This document shows, one piece after another, positions 17,748 to 25,725 of a DNA stretch of 64,000 nt. The stretch is from a virus. Within the stretch, counting starts at the first letter, position 1. The number at the start of each line of letters is the position of its first letter. The stretch lies in the IMG/VR virus record IMGVR_UViG_3300012964_000010, positions 62,001-126,000 of that record; one strand, 5' to 3'. The notes under the pieces are model-generated. The model made no database searches. It was not told the DNA's origin and saw nothing but the letters and a program-made list of their open reading frames with translations. The position numbers and the translations under genes were made by a program.

Positions 17748-18596
17748 TCAACTTATTACTACCGAATTTTCCATTCGTTTAAGCAACATGTCGATAACAT
17801 CTTTTTCGTGTATGCGATCATATAAATCGGCAGGATATGTTTCGTAAAACAATCCATATAATACACCAGCGGTGGCTGCCACCGAATCACTATCTCCAGA
17901 ATGGAGAATAGACAATTCGAGCATCTTATTAAAATCACCTTGGCAATTTTCAAATGCCCAAATTGCAATATTTAGGCAAGGTTCTGCTTGCCAACCACCA
18001 TCACCGAATACTTCAGCAATGGGTTTACCTTCGTACATATTCAACTTCTCTTTCCTGAGAAGTTTATTTGCTACTTCCCATTGCTTAATAGCAGTGGGTA
18101 TAATTTGAGGACCTTTGTGTGTGGCAAAGGAAATATTCTTGAGCAAATCACTGTTTTCTTCGAATAAGAACGGTAATGCTTTCATTACTGTTCCACAACC
18201 ATTGCTATTATTAGCAACATGGTTTCCTGTCAAAAGTTTGTATAGCGAATGTAAACAAGTGTTTCCAGGTGCACGCACCTGCCACATCTTTATCTGATCC
18301 ACCAATAACTGACTAGATCCCATAGGTGGCAATGAAGTTCCGTAATGCTGTGTTTTATCCCACATTAAGTAATGTTTGATAACAGTATCTGGACCACCCA
18401 TGATCATTGCCTCAAGACCAAACATGGTCATCTGAGTATCATCAGTAATATGGATTACCTTATCAGATTTGATAAGATCTACTAATTCTTCTCTATCAGG
18501 ATACGGTTCGAATTCAAAATCTTCTCCCATTGCATCACCGATAGCCTGTGCACGAAGTGCAATGCTAATCAATCTTGCTTGCTTTTCAGTATACAC
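17748..18596 (-). CDS. ADP-ribosylglycohydrolase (ARH/DraG family)
   Basis: 282 residues. AQAIGDAMGEDFEF near the start, ITDDTQMTMFGLEAM for the first metal-binding Asp pair, NSNGCGTVMKALP, and HSGDSDSVAATAGVLYGLFY for the second metal site. The family hydrolyses ADP-ribose from proteins, DNA or small molecules. Together with the NADAR gene it suggests phage handling of ADP-ribosylation, possibly against host defence (inferred). Seven bases upstream lies the 18603 gene. Confidence 0.85.
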   Translation of the reverse strand: MYTEKQARLISIALRAQAIGDAMGEDFEFEPYPDREELVDLIKSDKVIHITDDTQMTMFGLEAMIMGGPDTVIKHYLMWDKTQHYGTSLPPMGSSQLLVDQIKMWQVRAPGNTCLHSLYKLLTGNHVANNSNGCGTVMKALPFLFEENSDLLKNISFATHKGPQIIPTAIKQWEVANKLLRKEKLNMYEGKPIAEVFGDGGWQAEPCLNIAIWAFENCQGDFNKMLELSILHSGDSDSVAATAGVLYGLFYETYPADLYDRIHEKDVIDMLLKRMENSVVIS

Positions 18597-18602
18597 GTTA
18601 AA

Positions 18603-18851
18603 TTACCATTTCTTTATTGCGTCTATATCGGTAACAATAGTACCGACCGTAGCCTTTAATACAAAGGCTACCTTATCTTCATCTGTCATTAATACTTTAT
18701 ACAGGTCACCCAAAGGATGATCATTTCTTACAAATTCTACGTTATCTATTCCCCATATAATTTGCATCGCATCACCACCGTATCTGGCTCCCTCAGGCCA
18801 AGGTACACTATAAAGATAGTCGCACCTAACAGCTATGTAGACTGCTTTCAT
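18603..18851 (-). CDS. Hypothetical protein, 82 aa
   Basis: Not recognised. Beta-rich start MKAVYIAVRCDYLYSVP. Its start codon touches the tRNA-like RNA at 18850-18960, so the RNA is effectively its leader. Followed by the ADP-ribosylglycohydrolase gene after 6 bases. Confidence 0.6.
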   Translation of the reverse strand: MKAVYIAVRCDYLYSVPWPEGARYGGDAMQIIWGIDNVEFVRNDHPLGDLYKVLMTDEDKVAFVLKATVGTIVTDIDAIKKW

Positions 18852-18960
18852 AAATCAGAATCATTTTTATTGCCGGCTGCTCTACCATTGAACTACAAGG
18901 TGGGAATCGAACCCACGTCCGCCGGTTGGATTATTAATAATGCGGTAGCGATTCTTTAAA
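18850..18960 (-). ncRNA. YrlA/Y-RNA-like RNA: permuted T-arm then D-arm, no acceptor stem
   Basis: On the minus strand the order is stem strand CCGGC, a variable-like GGAC, T-arm GTGGG-TTCGATT-CCCAC, linker CTTG, D-arm GTTC-AATGGTA-GAGC, then GCCGG closing the stem. This is a tRNA elbow whose acceptor is replaced by four bases and whose ends leave through the anticodon stem. Outer strands AGAATC/GATTCT close it, with a bulge then AAA/TTT. Bacterial YrlA RNAs also mimic tRNA without an acceptor stem. The Ro60-like gene lies downstream. Confidence 0.6.
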
Positions 18961-19199
18961 AAAAGGTACACCTTAGTGGATTCGGTCTTCACGACCCATA
19001 TACTCATAAAGTGTAAAAATAATCAGATTAGGTTTTGATAAGTTTTTACTTTCCATATCAGAAAGGTTTTTAGCCAACCCCTTTCGGGACGGACTAAGGG
19101 TCATTATAATTTTAGATGCTGTACCTAATCTTTAGTGTCAAAATGTATTTTGCAATATTACTAATTATCTGTCAACCATTAAGTATGTGGTTTAATTAG
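18961..19199 (-). other. Structured non-coding stretch
   Basis: About 240 bases without an ORF. Inverted repeats GATTAGGT/ACCTAATC (ends near 19120 and 19030) and an AACCCCTTTCGGGACGG-type hairpin suggest an RNA structure. No known class recognised. Confidence 0.3.
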
Positions 19200-19991
19200 T
19201 TAAAAATTACCAGTTGCAATCTTTGGATTGCCAGATTTGGCCAATTCGGCTTCGATATATTTCATTTCTTTCTGAATAAAATCTATTGCCCGTTTTACCA
19301 ACCTCTTATAATCGGGTGATTGTGTTCTTTCGGGAAATATATCAGCGATACCATATTGGTCTAGTAGATGTTCGAAATATCGCATAATCTTTGGCCTGAT
19401 TTGGTCTGGTGCAAATCTCTTGTATGCAATTCTTATGCTTCCAGAAAGTGTATGTAATAATTCTGCAAATCTTGCATTTATCTCTGCTGGTTGCGCTCGG
19501 TATTTCAGTGTACTGTATGGATCATCTTTTCTGTGTTCTTTTTTCTTAGGTGTAGCATATCTTTTACTTAGGCCAGCTGCAAAGTCGGATTTATAATCAT
19601 CTAAGGCATGTCTAAGTTCATGTGTGATGGCTGTTTTAATTTTAGGATGATCAAGATAATCTGTGTTGAACACCATTGTGCTGGTATTACCGTCCCATAT
19701 TGCCAACATGGTACCTGTTTCCGGATCCTTCATTACATCATCGGCTGATGATTGTCTGGCTCTCCTAAGAAATGGGCCACTGCCTTGTAATTCAATTCTT
19801 ATATCTTCTAACACAGGTATAGATGTTTCGAAAATATCACCTATTTTACCTAAGAAAAATATCTCTTGTTCTTCATCATCGAAATCTAAATCCACATTTA
19901 TGTAATCTTCTAGTTTAGCATAAATGGAAGAAGATAGAGAAATTAATGCTCTATCTTCTTCTGTGGTTTCAAATAATTCTTGTAATCGCAT
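19200..19991 (-). CDS. Zinc metallopeptidase with capsid-targeting-like N-terminus
   Basis: 263 residues. HELRH at 124-128 is a HExxH zinc site, preceded by DYLDHPKIKTAIT and followed by ALDDY. The start MRLQELFETTEED parallels the other two MRL..E.. proteins, with LFE|T fitting prohead-protease cleavage, so it may be packed in the head and injected. A TGATAAATA box is 20 bases upstream. Substrate unknown. Confidence 0.7.
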   Translation of the reverse strand: MRLQELFETTEEDRALISLSSSIYAKLEDYINVDLDFDDEEQEIFFLGKIGDIFETSIPVLEDIRIELQGSGPFLRRARQSSADDVMKDPETGTMLAIWDGNTSTMVFNTDYLDHPKIKTAITHELRHALDDYKSDFAAGLSKRYATPKKKEHRKDDPYSTLKYRAQPAEINARFAELLHTLSGSIRIAYKRFAPDQIRPKIMRYFEHLLDQYGIADIFPERTQSPDYKRLVKRAIDFIQKEMKYIEAELAKSGNPKIATGNF

Positions 19992-20010
19992 AGCATATCC
20001 TAAGATATGC

Positions 20011-20019
20011 TATTTATCA
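20011..20019 (-). promoter_or_regulatory. Late-promoter-like box TGATAAATA
   Basis: On the minus strand, 20 bases before the metallopeptidase ATG. Confidence 0.5.
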
Positions 20020-20220
20020 AGAAATAACTTCTGAGACTTCGGTAACAGAAGTATGATAGTAAACTGTATATTCTTCAGTCTTATCATCGAAGTGAGCCAC
20101 AAATTTATTTGCAGCCATCTCACTAGAATCAGCCTCAACTATTCTTATAACATCTTTCTCTACGCCCTGAGAACTCATGTAGCGAGATCTTGTTACTACA
20201 CCTGTTACTAAATATAGCAT
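20017..20220 (-). CDS. Hypothetical protein, 67 aa
   Basis: Start set at MLYLVTGVVTRSRYMSS, whose ATG follows GGAG by five bases and sits next to the RNA-ligase stop. A longer reading runs through the ligase gene and is rejected. Beta-rich small domain, not recognised. Confidence 0.65.
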   Translation of the reverse strand: MLYLVTGVVTRSRYMSSQGVEKDVIRIVEADSSEMAANKFVAHFDDKTEEYTVYYHTSVTEVSEVIS

Positions 20221-20221
20221 G

Positions 20222-21304
20222 TCAATCTCCGGATTTAAGTAAGAAATGGTTCGATATTGCTTTAAAGCTAAATTTTCCATCCATTCTCTTATATACCTTG
20301 CCCTCACGGATAGGATGAACAATACTCGGTCCTTCGGCATCACTCAATAAATTAGTAACATCTGTGATACCAAGTTCCTCAAGAGTGACATTATGAGCGA
20401 AGATGGGGACATGACCTACCATGGATGTATTTAATCCAAAATTGATTAATTCTTTCATAATTTCCACCCTTTTCTCGGGATCGAAATGGCATCCATTGTC
20501 AATGTCATAGATATCGAAAATAAATAGTTTTGCTTTTTCGAATCCTTCTTGGTTTCCCTGAATTCCCGGGCCCATGAGCTCACCCTGAATTGCAATATTC
20601 TTACCATACGCATGAAGAGCAGTTTGTAAACCACTATCAATATACATACGGATCAACATATTGTTACGATTCTCTTCAGTAAGATCGAGTTCCCAATTAC
20701 GACTACAAACACCATCCTTACTATTATTGAAGAATCCAGTAAACGAGGTGCCGTTAAGTTTCATTGTAACTTCATATTTAGAACCTTTGTTCTTAATGAA
20801 GATATCTTTTCCTAAGTTTTGACAACGTTCCTGATCAGTCTTTTTGATACAGCTCGGGTAGTTACCACGAACATTACCTGCCAACTGAGATGGGATTGGT
20901 GGTTCATATTTTAGAACACCAAGAAAGTCTGTCACATCATTCCCGACAAAGAAAAATTCAGACAATTCTTGACCTTCGTCGTATGCTGAACCAATAAACT
21001 TCTCAATGAAGCTACTAACTGGCAATGCCAATCCTTGACTAATCTGCCCTCTTAATTTAATTGTTTTAATTCGAATACCTTCTTTGTCACCCATCTTCTT
21101 GTATGCACGAGAACGCAGGTGTTCTACCTGGGGCATAAGAGGAATAAGACTATCGATTTCGAAATAAACACAACGATCGCCGATTTTAAATTCGTCTTTC
21201 TTAACAACTAATTTCCAGTCATCGACTGTTGCCACCATAATGGCATCTGCATCCTCTATGGGCTCAATGTTTTTAATTATTCTAATTGATGCTAATTTTC
21301 TCAT
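20222..21304 (-). CDS. RNA ligase, DRB0094/Rnl5-like
   Basis: 360 residues. An N-terminal OB-like domain (about 1-150) precedes the nucleotidyltransferase domain, with motif I KLNG (Lys182 as AMP acceptor), IQGELMGPGIQ, KLFIFDIYDID and EGKVYKRMDGKFSFKAIS as later motifs. This order (OB first) matches the Deinococcus DRB0094 family, which seals RNA 3'-OH ends in duplex contexts. It may repair cleaved tRNAs or join the permuted RNAs found here (inference). Confidence 0.85.
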   Translation of the reverse strand: MRKLASIRIIKNIEPIEDADAIMVATVDDWKLVVKKDEFKIGDRCVYFEIDSLIPLMPQVEHLRSRAYKKMGDKEGIRIKTIKLRGQISQGLALPVSSFIEKFIGSAYDEGQELSEFFFVGNDVTDFLGVLKYEPPIPSQLAGNVRGNYPSCIKKTDQERCQNLGKDIFIKNKGSKYEVTMKLNGTSFTGFFNNSKDGVCSRNWELDLTEENRNNMLIRMYIDSGLQTALHAYGKNIAIQGELMGPGIQGNQEGFEKAKLFIFDIYDIDNGCHFDPEKRVEIMKELINFGLNTSMVGHVPIFAHNVTLEELGITDVTNLLSDAEGPSIVHPIREGKVYKRMDGKFSFKAISNHFLLKSGD

Positions 21305-21580
21305 TTATTCTTTCCTTATAGGCTGACACTGAATCTTTACCACCGATGCACCAAACTCGCTCACTGTTAGACTTTCAGCTGCTAATCCAGCACTTTCGCA
21401 TTTATGCGTTTCATTGATAATTTCATCATTGGTTAATACTCTGGTAAAAACTTCTTGTTCTTTTACTGGTGCCGACGCACATTGGTTTGCAGATGTATTC
21501 TCATCGGGCGTAACCTCCGACTTCTTTCCGCATGCAACTAACATAATTGCGGAAAAGATAATAATAACAACTTTTTTCAT
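21305..21580 (-). CDS. Small lipoprotein
   Basis: 91 residues from MKKVVIIIFSAIML, with lipobox LVAC giving a lipidated Cys. The mature part is short, acidic and has two further Cys. Likely anchored in the host outer or inner membrane; could affect superinfection or lysis. Stop abuts the RNA ligase start. Confidence 0.7.
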   Translation of the reverse strand: MKKVVIIIFSAIMLVACGKKSEVTPDENTSANQCASAPVKEQEVFTRVLTNDEIINETHKCESAGLAAESLTVSEFGASVVKIQCQPIRKE

Positions 21581-21810
21581 TTTAATCCCCACTTTAGTCT
21601 AAAAAATGTTTCATCTTCCAGATTATTAAATTCAATAATAATCCCACAGTCTGGATCTATCGAAGTGCTCAATTTACTTAGACGATTATGAGTGAACCGA
21701 TGTTTACAATTAAGATATTCATCAATAGCGTCTTTCCCAACGAACTTCGTTTCTTTCCATATTACTGGTTGTATTATAGTATTCCACACCCGATATTGAA
21801 TAAATATCAT
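21577..21810 (-). CDS. Hypothetical protein, 77 aa
   Basis: Start MIFIQYRVWNTIIQP overlaps the HNH stop as ATGA (21807-21810). Not recognised; Trp-rich and ending FFRLKWGLK. Confidence 0.6.
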   Translation of the reverse strand: MIFIQYRVWNTIIQPVIWKETKFVGKDAIDEYLNCKHRFTHNRLSKLSTSIDPDCGIIIEFNNLEDETFFRLKWGLK

Positions 21811-22250
21811 TTTGGTGCTAATACTTTTGGCGACCATAAATGTGTATTCTTGTTCATAAATTCTACATCTTCTACAGACATTGAATTTTTACGACGATTA
21901 TTGCATGGTTCGCATCCAGGCCTTAAATTTGCAACATCATTAAATCCGCCGAGACTCACAGGCACAATATGGTCACGCGTCATCATTACTAAAGACTTGC
22001 CAGTATGTGCATACAGTTCTAAAACAGGTGGTTTATTTGTATCTTTCGGGTGATGTTTAAGAATAAATCTGTCAGCCTCTACCCCGCAGTGCCAGCACCT
22101 AATTATTACATTATTTTCCCGACATGTCTTCCAGAGTGCAACACCACTTGGTGCAGAAATTTTTATCCCGTCGACGTTACGTTCGTTTCTCGATTCTGCC
22201 AGAACAGCAAAACCTTCATCGAGGTTTAACTCTTTATAGAATATTAACAT
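21807..22250 (-). CDS. HNH endonuclease
   Basis: 147 residues. HNH core TRDHIVPVSLGGFNDVANLRP plus zinc Cys pairs CWHC and CEPC. This is the restriction/McrA-like HNH type rather than the DGN..NN homing type found elsewhere in the window. Overlaps its neighbours by a few bases. Confidence 0.8.
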   Translation of the reverse strand: MLIFYKELNLDEGFAVLAESRNERNVDGIKISAPSGVALWKTCRENNVIIRCWHCGVEADRFILKHHPKDTNKPPVLELYAHTGKSLVMMTRDHIVPVSLGGFNDVANLRPGCEPCNNRRKNSMSVEDVEFMNKNTHLWSPKVLAPK

Positions 22251-22694
22251 TTAAATTTCCTTAGGCTCTTGTTTCTTATGATAGGGGTGATCGGGGTGAT
22301 AGTCGGTCATATCTTTCACTAAATCGGAAAATCTAAGTTTAAATGCTAATGCACTATGTTCGTCTTCGAAACTGAATGTATACCACCAATTTGACATGGT
22401 ATAATATTGTTCACTGTAACGCCAATGGTCCTTGTCGGTGCCATAATAAAATCGGTAAGATTTGTCAACTTGCTTCATAATCACAGTATCTGTAATATGT
22501 CGCTCAATCCATCTACGTATATCAATTCTTAATCCAGACGTGTCGTTGATACGGTCTGAGGGGATTGTAACCATATAGGGAAAAGACGGATTTGGCCATT
22601 TATAAAGATATCTATTAGCACTACTCGAATAGTATGCATCCTTAAATAGCCATGTTATTTCTGTTTCTGCGATATCTGTAATTAAACGGCCCAT
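22251..22694 (-). CDS. Hypothetical protein, 147 aa
   Basis: Not recognised. Rich in Tyr and Trp, with FSFEDEHSALAFKLRFSD near the C-terminus, a pattern seen in small phage proteins of unknown role. Immediately upstream of the HNH gene. Confidence 0.65.
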   Translation of the reverse strand: MGRLITDIAETEITWLFKDAYYSSSANRYLYKWPNPSFPYMVTIPSDRINDTSGLRIDIRRWIERHITDTVIMKQVDKSYRFYYGTDKDHWRYSEQYYTMSNWWYTFSFEDEHSALAFKLRFSDLVKDMTDYHPDHPYHKKQEPKEI

Positions 22695-22702
22695 AAGTGT
22701 AG

Positions 22703-22738
22703 TATAAAAAAAGAAACCGCTTATTGCAAGCGGTTTTG
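22703..22738 (-). terminator. Intrinsic terminator
   Basis: Stem AACCGCTT/AAGCGGTT followed by TCTTTTTTT on the minus strand; closes the Pth2 gene. Confidence 0.8.
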
Positions 22739-22760
22739 CTGAATTAATGAAACTGCTGTA

Positions 22761-23150
22761 TTAAAACAGTGATAGGTGACCAGTAATCTTGTCAATTACC
22801 GATGCATCATCTGGCCCGATACCAACCGCAGTCAAAGTCGGAACACCGTCAAATTCAGTTAATCCAGAATCTTTAATAAGAGCTACTGGCAGACCAGCTT
22901 TCTGTGCAGAGGTATAGATTGCCACCAAGTCCTCATCGCTGCTAACCTGAAGAGTTACCTTCTTAAAATTACCCATCACCCATTCTTTTACAAATGGGTT
23001 ACTAAGTGGAATAATAAGATTATCGCCAGTAGAATCCATTTTAGCAAGACTGAATAATGCGCCCATACTTGCGTGCGCTGCCTGAGCGCAGTACTTTCCG
23101 TGACGCATTGATTGAAACTTTCTCATTACAATAACTTGTTTTGATGCCAT
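22761..23150 (-). CDS. Peptidyl-tRNA hydrolase, Pth2 type
   Basis: 129 residues from MASKQVIVMRK. Signature GKYCAQAAHASMGALF, then VTLQVSSDEDL, DSGLTEFDGVPTLTAVGIGPD and the ITGHLSLF end are those of archaeal/eukaryotic Pth2 enzymes, which release peptides from tRNAs dropped by stalled ribosomes. Bacteria usually use the unrelated Pth1, so the gene is foreign to a typical host. It fits the tmRNA and release factor as a rescue set. Confidence 0.85.
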   Translation of the reverse strand: MASKQVIVMRKFQSMRHGKYCAQAAHASMGALFSLAKMDSTGDNLIIPLSNPFVKEWVMGNFKKVTLQVSSDEDLVAIYTSAQKAGLPVALIKDSGLTEFDGVPTLTAVGIGPDDASVIDKITGHLSLF

Positions 23151-23152
23151 AA

Positions 23153-23362
23153 TTATTGATCTTCTCTCCAAAATTTACCACAATCCGGGCAACTAAAATT
23201 AATCCAGTAACAATTATCATTCGGATCCCAGTTACCGGTATTGCCTTTATATTCCTTTTTAACACCAGTATGGGCACATTCTACCTGCAAATCGTTTATC
23301 TGTTGGCGGATTACTTCTGCCTTTTTAACAAGGCGCCGATATCTGGTGTTAATGCTAATCAT
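23153..23362 (-). CDS. Small zinc-ribbon-like protein, 69 aa
   Basis: Helical first half, then CAH and SCPDCGKFWREDQ, one CxxC plus an earlier Cys-x-His, which could hold zinc. Ends next to the Pth2 start. Confidence 0.6.
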   Translation of the reverse strand: MISINTRYRRLVKKAEVIRQQINDLQVECAHTGVKKEYKGNTGNWDPNDNCYWINFSCPDCGKFWREDQ

Positions 23363-23363
23363 A

Positions 23364-23873
23364 TTATACTTTCGAATCTTCGATACCTAATTGAGATGCT
23401 GCGTTATTGAAAATGCGATTATAGATACCTTTAAAGAATTTGGTGATAGTAGTTTGAATTATCTTGATAATATCACCGGTAATATTTTCAACTATGCTAA
23501 ATGGCCATACAATCACCCAGGTGGTAATCTCGTTCAACATCCTGCGAGGACGAAGATATTCAAGTGCATACTTTTTCTGATCGACACTCTTATCTTTATA
23601 CTGCTCAACAATCTTATCTGCATGACGCTTATAACGCCAGAAGCTCCAGATAAAACCAATAACAAGATAAATTGCGGCCGAAGTCAATAAAGTTGCAAGA
23701 GTAACACTAAAGAAGAAATATGCTACCGTAGCAGAAATCAACCCGATAAATACTGCCCATCCGTGTGCTTCGTTAGCCTCAGAGATGATGCCGAGCGCCA
23801 ATAATCCAATAAGGCAGGGCCAATTAAGCATCCAACCTGCAAAAAATGCAAAAAATGCAAAAATAACAGTCAT
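23364..23873 (-). CDS. Inner-membrane protein, 169 aa
   Basis: Three or four membrane helices in the first 85 residues (FAFFAFFAGWMLNWPCLIGLL, FIGLISATVAYFFFSV, YLVIGFIWSFW), then a charged amphipathic stretch and a long helical tail. Resembles uncharacterised membrane proteins of T4-like phages. Function unknown. Confidence 0.7.
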   Translation of the reverse strand: MTVIFAFFAFFAGWMLNWPCLIGLLALGIISEANEAHGWAVFIGLISATVAYFFFSVTLATLLTSAAIYLVIGFIWSFWRYKRHADKIVEQYKDKSVDQKKYALEYLRPRRMLNEITTWVIVWPFSIVENITGDIIKIIQTTITKFFKGIYNRIFNNAASQLGIEDSKV

Positions 23874-23895
23874 ATTTTTCTTTCTTCAATTAAAT

Positions 23896-24279
23896 TTATA
23901 GAATAGACTTATACAGTGCCCCGGTCGCAACAAATCCGCGTTTCCAGGTCCATTCATCGAGGACAAGCTGATTGAATATATCTTCTTCAACTTCAATGAC
24001 TTCCTCAACTGATAATTCCAACATACGAATAGCACGCTTATAACTATCCTCATATGAGGTTGGCTTAATAGGCATGCCCTTAGATGGAATCAACTTATCC
24101 ATATCTCCTTCTTCAGCTAACTTAAGATTCTGTTTTGCTATCTTGACATTAGCCTCGGCGATCTTAACGGAAAGAGTCTTATAGTCTTCAACAGACTCAT
24201 TAAATTCTGCAACATGCTTTGCCATGTTTTCACAAACAATGCCCAGCAATTGCAAACGATTAATTTTTACTGCGTTCAT
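23896..24279 (-). CDS. Hypothetical helical protein, 127 aa
   Basis: Start set at MNAVKINRLQLLG after the SD AAGGA; an upstream ATG adds 13 basic residues without an SD. Long helices with a coiled-coil-like KIAEANVKIAKQNLKLAEEG. Not recognised. Confidence 0.65.
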   Translation of the reverse strand: MNAVKINRLQLLGIVCENMAKHVAEFNESVEDYKTLSVKIAEANVKIAKQNLKLAEEGDMDKLIPSKGMPIKPTSYEDSYKRAIRMLELSVEEVIEVEEDIFNQLVLDEWTWKRGFVATGALYKSIL

Positions 24280-24388
24280 AACATTCCTTTTAATATCTCG
24301 CATACGTGTATCTTTCAATATGAAAAATAAAATATTATTATCTTATTCCCTACAATAAAAGTATATACGAATATTAAAAATTTGTCAA

Positions 24389-24652
24389 TTATTGAATAAG
24401 AGCAGCGATTATTATGAATTCTTCGATAGAATCGATATCTTCTTCTATCTGTGCAAGAAGTTTTAAAACATTATTGCTATGACCGCGTCTTTCTAAAACT
24501 TCTTCCTTTGACAATTCGGTTATTACCTTACCGAGATTATCAATCATGCGATTTATTTGTACACGATTACTGCTGATCCTAATTTTTGTACGGACCTGCT
24601 TTCTTAATGTAGTTTCAATATTAGCCCAATCAAGGCTTGTTTTTATCTTCAT
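24389..24652 (-). CDS. Hypothetical helical protein, 87 aa
   Basis: Start MKIKTSLDWANIE, inside the 3' end of the upstream gene (23-base overlap). Helical and charged, ending EEFIIIAALIQ. Not recognised. Confidence 0.55.
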   Translation of the reverse strand: MKIKTSLDWANIETTLRKQVRTKIRISSNRVQINRMIDNLGKVITELSKEEVLERRGHSNNVLKLLAQIEEDIDSIEEFIIIAALIQ

Positions 24653-25040
24653 GTGCCGAAGCATCAAGTTCAGCTTTTGCATGTGCTGCTGCTTGAGTTT
24701 TTAGCTTATCATATTCGGATGTATAAACCCACGCAAGAAATGCAGTAGCTGCGGAGGCCAAGATGGTAGCAGCAGCGGTAGCAAGAATCTTATTAATTAA
24801 CGCTTTCTTCGCTTTGCTATCTTCGGCCATTTGAACAAAGTTATTATGGTGTCTAATGTGAACTTCCGGGGTGATACCAATAAAGTGGGTCTGAATATCA
24901 GCAACTAATTCCTTAGTTTCATGAATGCAACGGTGTAGATGTTTCATATCCTCCCGATTTTCTTCCAGCAAAGATAGAATTGTGTAATTCAGATTTCTTC
25001 TGTCTTGCGGTTGTTGCGAATCTTGCATGTTTTCTCCCAA
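24630..25040 (-). CDS. Single-pass membrane protein, 136 aa
   Basis: Charged helical N-terminal half with many His, then ILATAAATILASAATAFLAWVY as one membrane helix near residues 85-106 and a short charged tail. The layout is similar to some phage holin-like or membrane-anchored proteins, but nothing specific is seen. MQDSQQPQDRRN (residue 5) is an alternative start. Confidence 0.6.
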   Translation of the reverse strand: MGENMQDSQQPQDRRNLNYTILSLLEENREDMKHLHRCIHETKELVADIQTHFIGITPEVHIRHHNNFVQMAEDSKAKKALINKILATAAATILASAATAFLAWVYTSEYDKLKTQAAAHAKAELDASAHEDKNKP

Positions 25041-25055
25041 ATACTTTATTATGAA

Positions 25056-25064
25056 TATTTATCG
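25056..25064 (-). promoter_or_regulatory. Late-promoter-like box CGATAAATA
   Basis: On the minus strand, 16 bases before the 24630-25040 gene. Confidence 0.4.
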
Positions 25065-25117
25065 AAAATAACAGAAAGATGTTAATTGGGTTTTATTTTA
25101 ATGCGTTGCAGTATAAT

Positions 25118-25201
25118 TGGTGCCCTGGGCGAGATTCGAACTCGCAACCCTTTCGGGGACGGCTTCTTAGACCGCTATGTAAACCGTTCCATCACCAGGG
25201 C
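25118..25201 (-). tRNA. tRNA-Leu (AAG)
   Basis: Class II, acceptor GCCCTGG/CCAGGGC, CCA encoded. Loop CTAAGAA on GCGGT/GCCGT (two G-U pairs). An A34 Leu tRNA is unusual in bacteria. Confidence 0.75.
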
Positions 25202-25209
25202 ATTATCTA

Positions 25210-25282
25210 TGGTTGCGTACCCCTGATTCGAACAGGTCCTACGGGTTATGAGCCCGGCGTGCTACCTTCACACTCGGCCGCG
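25210..25282 (-). tRNA. Initiator-type tRNA-Met (CAT)
   Basis: Loop CTCATAA on a stem with three G-C pairs next to the loop, and a C1xA72 mismatch, both initiator hallmarks. Two acceptor mismatches make its activity less certain. Confidence 0.75.
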
Positions 25283-25350
25283 ATATCTTTGGTAGTTATG
25301 TAACGCATATACCTTGCGGATCAAGCAAATTCCAGATCACGATTAAAACA

Positions 25351-25424
25351 TGGTGCTCCTACCGAGAATTGAACTCAGAATTCAGTCTTACCAAGACTGT
25401 GTTATACCACTTAACTATAGGAGC
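25351..25424 (-). tRNA. tRNA-Thr (GGT)
   Basis: Acceptor GCTCCTA/TAGGAGC, stem CAGTC/GACTG, loop TTGGTAA, CCA encoded. Decodes ACC/ACU. Confidence 0.9.
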
Positions 25425-25542
25425 AATTACTTATTTATCAAAATATAAGATGATAACGATAATGATAATAAAACAGTAGTAATAATTACTAATATTATTG
25501 TTTGGCCAGCGTTACGATTCAACGCGTGACATACTGCATTTA
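25425..25542. other. Intergenic, no gene seen
   Basis: AT-rich, about 120 bases. No tRNA fold or ORF noted. Confidence 0.4.
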
Positions 25543-25725
25543 TTATTCTGCGTCTTTAGACTTGCTGCCCTTGGAACGCATTGCTTGGCGACGCGCATCC
25601 TCGGCAGAAAGTTCAGCTTGAATCATTGCAGATTTAAAATTGTATCGGCGATCGGCGTTTTTCGTCAGCGCAACCATGCGCTTCGTTTGCTTAGTCATCC
25701 TAAAATTCTTATCCGGTTTATTCAT
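25543..25725 (-). CDS. Small basic protein, 60 aa
   Basis: MNKPDKNFRMTKQTKRMVALTKN start and a basic, alanine-containing C-terminus. May bind nucleic acid; not recognised. Overlaps the upstream gene by ATGA. Confidence 0.55.
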   Translation of the reverse strand: MNKPDKNFRMTKQTKRMVALTKNADRRYNFKSAMIQAELSAEDARRQAMRSKGSKSKDAE

